From positions 1 through 56,602 of the forward strand of contig JANYJV010000062.1 of assembly GCA_025361725.1 (NCBI GenBank): a DNA stretch of 56,602 nt, in the 5' to 3' direction. This DNA comes from Acidimicrobiia bacterium. GTDB taxonomy: Bacteria > Actinomycetota > Acidimicrobiia > IMCC26256 > JAENVU01. Below, one piece after another: positions 50,850 to 56,602 of the stretch. The notes beneath the pieces were generated by a model, which saw only the letters and a list, made by a program, of their open reading frames with translations, was not told where the DNA came from and did not search any database. The position numbers and the translations under genes are program-made. The first letter of the stretch is position 1. The number at the start of each line of letters is the position of its first letter.

Positions 50850-51680
50850 TCAGAGGAGGAGGTCGGTGATGTCGTCGAGGGAGGTGGCGGGGCCGGAGTG
50901 GGCGACGGTGCCGTGGTTGAGCACGACGACGTCGTCGGCGATCGCGAGCGCGTGACCGACGTATTGCTCGACCAACAAGATTGAAGTCCCGGCGTCACGG
51001 ATGGTGGCCAGGCTCGCATACACCTCGTCGACCACGATCGGAGCGAGTCCGAGTGAGAGTTCGTCGGCCACCAATAATTTCGGTGGATTCACCATGACCC
51101 GCGCCAATGACAACATTCGTTGCTCTCCCCCGGACAGGGTGCCGGCGACCTGGTGCGAACGTTCGCCGAGGCGCGGGAACAGCTCGTACGCCTTGGCCAA
51201 CGCGCCCTTCACACCGTGCGCGCCCAGCTCGCGCCGAAAACTCAGCTCGAGATTCTCCCGGACGCTCAACGACGCGAACACCGAGCGCCCTTCGGGCGCG
51301 TGCACAATCCCCAGGCGAGTTATCTCGAACGGGCGGACGCCGCGCCGGTCGATCCACGCGGCACGCGTGAACCACCGCTCCACGAACCCGACGCCGATCC
51401 GTGGCGGCCACGCGATCCGTTCACCTTCGAACCACATTTCGCCGGCAGTGGGTCGGACCAAACCGGTGGCGACGCGCGCCACAGTGGTCTTCCCCGCGCC
51501 GTTGGCGCCGAGCAACGCGGTGACGGTTCCCGGCCGTACCGCGAGCGACACTCCGAACAACGCGCGGAACGGCCCGTAGGCCGCGTCGACCGAACGCAGC
51601 TCCAGCAGCGGCACGGTCGAATCATCCGCCGAACTGGTCAACGGTGCGCCTGACGCGGCGACGTCGGCCCCGACGCTCAC
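50850..51680 (-). CDS. livF: ABC transporter ATP-binding protein, LivF type
   Basis: 276 residues from GTG 51680, overlapping the LivG stop by four bases (GTGA). Walker A is GANGAGKTT (58-66), the signature is LSGGEQRMLSLAR and Walker B LLVADE. Compared with typical LivF (about 235 residues) it has an N-terminal extension of about 20 residues and an insertion of about 25 residues (91-117) between the Q-loop region and the HAPEGRSVF segment. It is one of two ATPases that energise the importer. Confidence 0.88.
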   Translation of the reverse strand: MSVGADVAASGAPLTSSADDSTVPLLELRSVDAAYGPFRALFGVSLAVRPGTVTALLGANGAGKTTVARVATGLVRPTAGEMWFEGERIAWPPRIGVGFVERWFTRAAWIDRRGVRPFEITRLGIVHAPEGRSVFASLSVRENLELSFRRELGAHGVKGALAKAYELFPRLGERSHQVAGTLSGGEQRMLSLARVMVNPPKLLVADELSLGLAPIVVDEVYASLATIRDAGTSILLVEQYVGHALAIADDVVVLNHGTVAHSGPATSLDDITDLLL

Positions 51681-52435
51681 ACCGTCTCCCCGAGGTAGGC
51701 CTTGCGGACCTCGGCCGAACCGAGGACGGCGGCGGTCGCTCCGGTAGCGATGAGAGTTCCGAAGTCGAGGACGTAGAGCCGGCGCGCGAAGGTCCGGACG
51801 AACTCCACATCGTGCTCGACCAACAGCACCGCCGTTCCGCGCTCCGATTGCACGGCGCGCAATGTGTCCGCGAGTGCCGCCGTCTCGGAGGCATCCAGAC
51901 CGGACGACGGCTCGTCGAGCAACAACAGCTTCGGCTCGGTCATGAGCGCACGGCCGACTTCGACCAGCCGGCCGCGTCCCAACGACAGCGACTCGATAGG
52001 GGCGTCCGCAACGTCGTCGAGACGGAGCAGTTCGAGGGTGGCAAGCACGCGTGCTTTCTCGTCGCCGGACGGTGCCGCGAGATTCAGGATGTCCTTCCAG
52101 AACCTCCCGGTTCCCAGCCGACACCGCTCAGCCACCAAAAGGTGGTCCCGCACGCTCATCCCTGCGAACAGTTCGATGCGTTGGAACGTGCGGCCGATCC
52201 CCGCTCGGGCTCGCCGGTAGACCGGCGCACGGGTGAGGTCGCGCTCGTCGAAGGTGACCGAACCAGCGTCGGGACGCAGCATTCCGAGCAGGCAGTTGAA
52301 GAACGTGGTCTTGCCGGCACCGTTCGGCCCGATCAGCCCGACGGATTCACCGGACTCCACCTGCATCGAGACCGCATCGAGCGCGGTGATCCCGGCGAAC
52401 CGTTTGGTGATGTTCACCGCGTCGAGGAGTGACAT
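51677..52435 (-). CDS. livG: ABC transporter ATP-binding protein, LivG type
   Basis: 252 residues. Walker A is GPNGAGKTTFFNCLLG, the signature SLGRGRLVEVGRAL is slightly unusual, and Walker B is LLLLDEPSSGLDASE. It begins inside the stop codon of the permease gene (TGATG). It pairs with LivF to drive branched-chain-amino-acid-type import. Confidence 0.9.
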   Translation of the reverse strand: MSLLDAVNITKRFAGITALDAVSMQVESGESVGLIGPNGAGKTTFFNCLLGMLRPDAGSVTFDERDLTRAPVYRRARAGIGRTFQRIELFAGMSVRDHLLVAERCRLGTGRFWKDILNLAAPSGDEKARVLATLELLRLDDVADAPIESLSLGRGRLVEVGRALMTEPKLLLLDEPSSGLDASETAALADTLRAVQSERGTAVLLVEHDVEFVRTFARRLYVLDFGTLIATGATAAVLGSAEVRKAYLGETV

Positions 52436-54396
52436 CAGTCCGCACCGCCCGTCGGGACCGGGGTGGGACCGGGCACCGGCCCCCGCAGTCGAGCCGGGAG
52501 TCGCTTCTGGATCGCGGCAAGAGACTTGCCCTTCTGGAACTCGAGGACTCCCTCCGGGTGTCGGGCGTAGGTGATCGCGCCCAGGCCGAACAGCACGAAC
52601 TGCCAGGACGAGGAGACGCCGACGAGCTTCAAGACTTCGGGCACGAGCGCAAAGCCGACACCCGCGTTGATGGCGCCTTCGACCGTGCTCGGCATGAGCG
52701 TCACGACGAGGACCACGAAGAACAGTCCGTAGAAGTAGCCGAAGTCTTCCTTCACCGCAACGCCCTTCTGGACCGCGAGGATGCCCCCGCCAAGACCTGC
52801 GATTCCCGCCGAGACCGCGAACGCGAGAATTCGGATCCGCGTCGGATTGATGCCGATCGAACGGGCCGCGGTCTCACTGCCGCGCAATGCGGTGAGGTAC
52901 CGACCAGTCGTCCCGCGCCGAATGAAGATGACGAACACCGACACGATCGCGAGGACCACCACACACAAGATCAAGAAAGGGCGGTCGTCGACGAACCCGA
53001 TCGGACGCGGGACACTCACGGGGTGCGCGCCCCCACTCACCCAGCCGAGTGGCGCCAAGAGGGTGTCGAACATCACTGCGAAGGCGAGCGTGCCGAGTGA
53101 GAGGAAGATGCCACCGAGGCGGAGCATCGGAACTGCGAGCAGCGCGCCCACCACGGCGGCCACCGCGGCGCCGAGCAGGAGCGTGGGAAGCACTGAGAGC
53201 CCGAGCACCTTCACGATCTGCGCAGTCGAGAACGCGCCGACTCCCGCGAACGTCGCCTGACACAACGAGACCTGGCCTGCCATGCCGGTGATCACGGTGA
53301 TCGAGAGGAAGACGATGGAGAGCACGACCGCCGTCGTCGCGATCCCGATCCAATAGGTCGTGGCGGCGGTGAGCAACCACAGCAGCACCCCGGTGCCGAC
53401 AACCACGCCAGAGACTCGAGTCGCATTGGTCAGGAACCGACCACGCGTGACCGCCACTGACGGGTCCGGCGGTGGGTCCACACCGCTCAACGGATCCTTG
53501 TTCTGGATCGCCGACCGCAGCCCGGGCCAAAACAACAGGAGCAGGAACAACGCGGCGAACGGCAGCGTGGGTTTGACACTCTGCGCGATCACACTCGCCG
53601 GTGGCAGGTATCCCGAGAGAAGCGCCTGGATGATGCCGAGGAGCAGGCCGCCCACCAGGGCCATTGGGATGCTGGTGAGTCGAGCGAAGGCGGCGGCCGC
53701 AATGGCCGCGATCAGGAGAGTGGTGAAGTTCTGGGGCGCCAGCGACGCGTAGAGCGGCGCGAGCAAGACGCCCGCGAGCCCGGCAAGCAAGCTCGACAAC
53801 ATCCAAGAAAACGCCGAGACCCGATCCGCGTTCACCCCCGCGAGTTCGGTCATTCGTGGACTCTCGACCACGGCGCGCATGCGCAAGCCGATCGGCGCGA
53901 ATCGGAACAGCAGTCCGAGCAGGAGCACCACCAGCAGCGTGCTGACGATGATCGCCATCTCCTTGCCGTCGATCACGTAGTCGCTGAACCGATAGAGCGC
54001 GTTGTCGTTCCACCAGATCCCGACCACGCCGAAGGTCGAGGATTCGCCGAGCACCAAGATCGTGACGATCTCCGGTACCGCCACGAGCAGACCGAGCGAC
54101 GACACCAACTTCGCGATCGGCGACGCGGTGCGGAGATGGCGGAAGATCAACACGTCGAGCAGCAGACCGAGAAGCGGCGAGATCACCAAGACCACCAGCG
54201 CGAACGCGAGAAGTGTCGGCCAGCCATGGCGCACGTGCAGGACGTAGTACAGCGACGCCGCCACGAATGCCTGCGCGCCGAACGCGAGATTGAACACGCC
54301 GCTCGTCTTGTACGTGAGCACCAACCCCACGGCGACCAGCGCAAAGACGCATCCGAACGGGATGCCCTGAATGACGTAGGTGATGAAGTCCGTCAC
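52435..54396 (-). CDS. Fused LivH-LivM branched-chain-type permease
   Basis: 653 residues. Residues 1 to about 290 are a complete LivH domain (GIPFGCVFALVAVGLVLTYK, LRMRAVVESPRMTELAGVNA). Residues about 320-630 are LivM (GMAGQVSLCQATFAGVGAFS, RYLTALRGSETAARSIGINP). The two are normally separate proteins; here a single chain of some 15-18 membrane segments makes both halves of the channel. The ATPases follow directly. Confidence 0.9.
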   Translation of the reverse strand: MTDFITYVIQGIPFGCVFALVAVGLVLTYKTSGVFNLAFGAQAFVAASLYYVLHVRHGWPTLLAFALVVLVISPLLGLLLDVLIFRHLRTASPIAKLVSSLGLLVAVPEIVTILVLGESSTFGVVGIWWNDNALYRFSDYVIDGKEMAIIVSTLLVVLLLGLLFRFAPIGLRMRAVVESPRMTELAGVNADRVSAFSWMLSSLLAGLAGVLLAPLYASLAPQNFTTLLIAAIAAAAFARLTSIPMALVGGLLLGIIQALLSGYLPPASVIAQSVKPTLPFAALFLLLLFWPGLRSAIQNKDPLSGVDPPPDPSVAVTRGRFLTNATRVSGVVVGTGVLLWLLTAATTYWIGIATTAVVLSIVFLSITVITGMAGQVSLCQATFAGVGAFSTAQIVKVLGLSVLPTLLLGAAVAAVVGALLAVPMLRLGGIFLSLGTLAFAVMFDTLLAPLGWVSGGAHPVSVPRPIGFVDDRPFLILCVVVLAIVSVFVIFIRRGTTGRYLTALRGSETAARSIGINPTRIRILAFAVSAGIAGLGGGILAVQKGVAVKEDFGYFYGLFFVVLVVTLMPSTVEGAINAGVGFALVPEVLKLVGVSSSWQFVLFGLGAITYARHPEGVLEFQKGKSLAAIQKRLPARLRGPVPGPTPVPTGGAD

Positions 54397-54423
54397 GTGG
54401 TCAGCGACACCGTCGGGTGAGGG

Positions 54424-55707
54424 CTACTTGTAGGTCGGCGGGACGTTGACACCCTGATCGCGCTTGAAGCAGAGGAACGGCTTGCCCTTCGGCACGAACG
54501 CCGGAACGAACTTGGAGTTGACCACCTTGACGAACGCCGCGCAGGCCTCGGGGGTGCGCTTCTCCACGTGCTGGGTCGTCCAGTCGATGCCGTCGAGCAG
54601 TCCGCCCGCGGTGTCATTCTTCAGCTTGTTCAACGCGTCGACGACCTTCTTCTGGGTGAAGTTCGGACCGGCACCCTTCAGGCCCTCGAGCAGCATTGCG
54701 GCGTTGATCCACCCGTAGGTCGTGTACTCGTTCGGGGTGACGCGCTGCTGCTTCATCCACTTCAGGTATTCGGCGACTCCCGCCGGAACCGGTCGCGTCT
54801 CGAACGGCACGAAGGGCACCCGGACAATCGAACCCTCGAAGAACTGGCCGTTCACCTTCATGAACGACTGGTCGTACCCGTTGGGCACATATTGGATCGC
54901 GTCGAGGTTCTGTTTACGCGCCTCTTTGGCGATCGCCAGCACACCGTTCGTGTCCATGCAGGTAGTGATGAAGTCGACGCCGGCCTGCTTCATCTTCCCG
55001 ACCTCGACGCTGAAGTCCGGCGTTCCGAACGTCAGGCTGTCCGTGTAAAAACCGACCTGTGCGGTCTTGAACTTGTCGAAGGACTTCCGAACGCCCTCCG
55101 CACACGCCTTCGAATCCGCGACGTTGTACGCCAACACACCGATCGTCGTCTTGTGGAGTTGTTTCGCCATCCACGGGAGTTCGACCCCGTCGCAACCGAG
55201 GCACAGCGCGCCCGAGTTCCCGAACAGGTTGGACTTGCCGGTCCACTCCTCGTTGAGGTTCCAACCGAAGCTCGGGATGCCGGCAGTCGAGAGGGCGGCG
55301 GCGCCGTTGAAGTTGAAGATGGTCGCCAGTCCGACGGCTGCGAAGACATTGTCCTCGCTCAGCATGCCTTGGACTTCCTTGAGGTTGTTCACCATGCCGT
55401 CGTCACGCGGCGTGACCACTTCGAGTTTGCGACCGTAGATCCCGCCGGTGCTGTTCACCATCGCGAAGTACGCCTTGACGCCTTTGAAGATGTCGCCATA
55501 CGGCGCGTTCAGCGCATTGGTGATCGAGGCGACACCGCCCACGCTGATGGTGTCCTTGGTGACGCCGGGCTGATCGACGGTGGCGTTCTTTCCGTCGTTC
55601 TGCTTGTTCGCCTTGCCCGGCGACGATGATGCGTTCCCGCATGCCGCGGCAACCAAGGCCAACGACATCAACGCTCCCAGCGTCTTGACGCCACGACGTC
55701 CACGCAC
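54424..55707 (-). CDS. ABC transporter substrate-binding lipoprotein, LivK type
   Basis: 427 residues from GTG 55707, which has GGGGGG seven bases upstream; TTG 55731 is an alternative. The lipobox is VAAACG. The mature protein follows the type 1 periplasmic-binding fold (ISVGGVASITNALNAPYGDI, VNSTGGIYGRKLEVVTPRDD, YTTYGWINAAMLLEGLKGAG). Relatives in actinobacteria bind amino acids, amides or small carboxylates; the ligand is unknown. It is the first gene of the transporter operon and carries the CTGAC palindrome upstream. Confidence 0.88.
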   Translation of the reverse strand: MRGRRGVKTLGALMSLALVAAACGNASSSPGKANKQNDGKNATVDQPGVTKDTISVGGVASITNALNAPYGDIFKGVKAYFAMVNSTGGIYGRKLEVVTPRDDGMVNNLKEVQGMLSEDNVFAAVGLATIFNFNGAAALSTAGIPSFGWNLNEEWTGKSNLFGNSGALCLGCDGVELPWMAKQLHKTTIGVLAYNVADSKACAEGVRKSFDKFKTAQVGFYTDSLTFGTPDFSVEVGKMKQAGVDFITTCMDTNGVLAIAKEARKQNLDAIQYVPNGYDQSFMKVNGQFFEGSIVRVPFVPFETRPVPAGVAEYLKWMKQQRVTPNEYTTYGWINAAMLLEGLKGAGPNFTQKKVVDALNKLKNDTAGGLLDGIDWTTQHVEKRTPEACAAFVKVVNSKFVPAFVPKGKPFLCFKRDQGVNVPPTYK

Positions 55708-55741
55708 TGCAGTACCCCCCGGTAACGGCAACGAGCCAGTG

Positions 55742-55761
55742 AACTGACTCTAACGTCAGTT
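55742..55761 (-). promoter_or_regulatory. Operator AACTGAC-N6-GTCAGTT of the transporter operon
   Basis: A perfect 7-bp inverted repeat with a six-base spacer lies 35 bases upstream of GTG 55707. It is the longest match to the palindromes at 14469-14484 and 22012-22027. No clear -10 box is visible beside it. Confidence 0.5.
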
Positions 55762-55862
55762 TTGGATGGTCCGCGGTGAGCGCATCCGTCCACGTCTCGC
55801 GAACCGTGGCGCTCACCACGTCCTTCACCCCAAATGACTCTGGGCACGGCCAGTTCAAGTGG

Positions 55863-56602
55863 TCAACGCAACGGGTGGTGATCGTAGACGTGTTGGGCGG
55901 TCTGCCATCCGAGGCTGCGTCGGGGCATGGTGTTGAGTCTGGTTTCGATGGCTCGGAGGTCGGTTTCGGTGTAGACGCCGAGGTTGGTGCCTTTCGGGAG
56001 GTAGCGGCGCAGGAGACCGTTGCCGTTCTCGTTGGTTCCTCGTTGCCAGGGTGAGTGCGGCTCCGCGAAGTAGATGTCGAGACCCGTTTCCTCGGCGAGG
56101 AGATCATGGTGGGCCATCTCGCTGCCGCGGTCCCAGGTGAGGGTCCGATGGAACCGCTCCTCGATCCGTTCGAACAGTTCGAGGAGCGCGGCAAGGGTCG
56201 GTTCTGCACCGTGACCTTCGGGCAACGACGCGAGCCACACTTTGCGGGAACACCGGTCGAACATCGTGACGATCGCACTGCGGTTGAACGACCCGCAGAT
56301 CAGATCGCCTTCGAAGTCGCCGATCCTCGTGCGCGTTTCGGCTTCGGCGGGCCGCAGACCGATTGGCGTGCATTCACCCAACGGGCCTCTCGTGACAGGC
56401 TCGACACCCGGTGCGCGGCGATGTTTGCGGCACCGGCGGTGCCGGTGCAACCGCGTGTGGAGCCCTTTCGCGAGACCAGCCGTGCCGTGGGCGTACACAC
56501 CGGTGTAGATCGTCTCGTGACTCACCCGGCCCGACACGTCCGGGTAGAGGTCATGGTCGAGTTCGATCGAGATCGTCATCGGCGAATCCCGAGCGACGAG
56601 GC
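55863..56602 (-). mobile_element. IS30-family transposase, 5' end cut by the window edge
   Basis: The frame is open from the right edge (it continues upstream of ATG 56579 as LVARDSP) to the stop at 55863, so the true N-terminus is outside. RVSHETIYTGVYAHGTAGL is the conserved IS30 region. Asp in RIGDFEGDLICG, Asp in WDRGSEMAHHD and Glu in GTNENGNGLLRRYLPKG form the DDE triad. The catalytic core is intact. The end of the element should lie within a few tens of bases left of 55863, but the inverted repeat cannot be fixed without the other end. Confidence 0.9.

Noticed and set aside
55775..55817. Inverted repeat GGTGAGCGC / GCGCTCACC as an operator or IS end
   Set aside because: Nine-bp arms with a 25-base spacer do not match the other operator and do not sit at a recognisable IS30 terminus; left unassigned.
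1..56602. CRISPR arrays, rRNA genes, replication origin, prophage
   Set aside because: No regularly spaced repeats, no rRNA sequence, no DnaA-box clusters and no phage structural genes were seen.

Overview
The window is GC-rich, gene-dense DNA with actinobacterial habits: many GTG starts, ATGA/TGATG stop-start overlaps, promoters that place the transcription start at or beside the ATG, and hairpins without U-tracts. The gene mix (several acyl-CoA dehydrogenases, SCP2-type thiolase, DUF35 protein, CoA transferase, MaoC dehydratase, P450 with a CxxHxxC ferredoxin, DUF222/HNH protein, leucine-type ABC transporter) suggests a lipid- or xenobiotic-degrading member of Acidimicrobiia or a close relative. 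That placement is inference; no 16S gene or other marker is present.

Layout. 1-8 kb: truncated DUF222/HNH gene, an exported EEP-type lipoprotein overlapping a molybdopterin oxidoreductase, a dimethylformamidase-like exported protein, an acyl-CoA dehydrogenase, an exported beta-helix protein and tRNA-Cys(GCA). 8.2-18.1 kb: mostly acyl-CoA metabolism (HMG-CoA-synthase-fold/DUF35 fusion, thiolase, enoyl-CoA hydratase, SDR, two acyl-CoA dehydrogenases), interrupted by a large exported heparinase-like protein and a GvpU-like gene. 18.2-22 kb: an XRE/nucleotidyltransferase pair resembling a toxin-antitoxin module and a lipoprotein in which a subtilisin domain splits a predicted seven-bladed propeller. 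22-28.8 kb: hydantoinase B/A pair, then a gluconate-dehydrogenase-subunit-3/GMC pair separated by a 93-bp tandem repeat. 28.8-37 kb: a broken AbiEi/DUF559 gene between direct repeats, desaturase, enoyl-CoA hydratase, HAD hydrolase, aldehyde dehydrogenase, cold-shock protein, a VOC fragment, an acyl-CoA ligase, a frameshifted acyltransferase and about 0.5 kb without genes. 37-42.6 kb: CoA transferase, a TetR-led operon (DUF1330, metallo-beta-lactamase fold, DUF6282) and a nitroreductase.

42.9-50.0 kb holds the most unusual locus: a nine-gene minus-strand block (MaoC, SDR, TIM-barrel protein, P450, ferredoxin, UGSC protein, a 362-aa partner, D-2-hydroxyacid dehydrogenase, Gfo/Idh/MocA oxidoreductase). 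The UGSC gene is interrupted by one in-frame TGA exactly where its family has selenocysteine or cysteine, and reading through it restores a full-length protein. A divergent TetR gene beside the block carries a frameshift. 50.8-55.7 kb is a branched-chain-amino-acid-type ABC transporter with fused LivH-LivM permeases, and the window ends in an IS30 transposase cut by the edge.

Three operons (SDR/acyl-CoA dehydrogenase at 14.5 kb, hydantoinases at 22.0 kb, transporter at 55.7 kb) share a CTGAC-N6-GTCAG palindrome just before their starts, suggesting one repressor coordinating uptake and catabolism. Several genes in the window are broken by apparent one-base shifts; real decay and assembly error cannot be told apart from this sequence.
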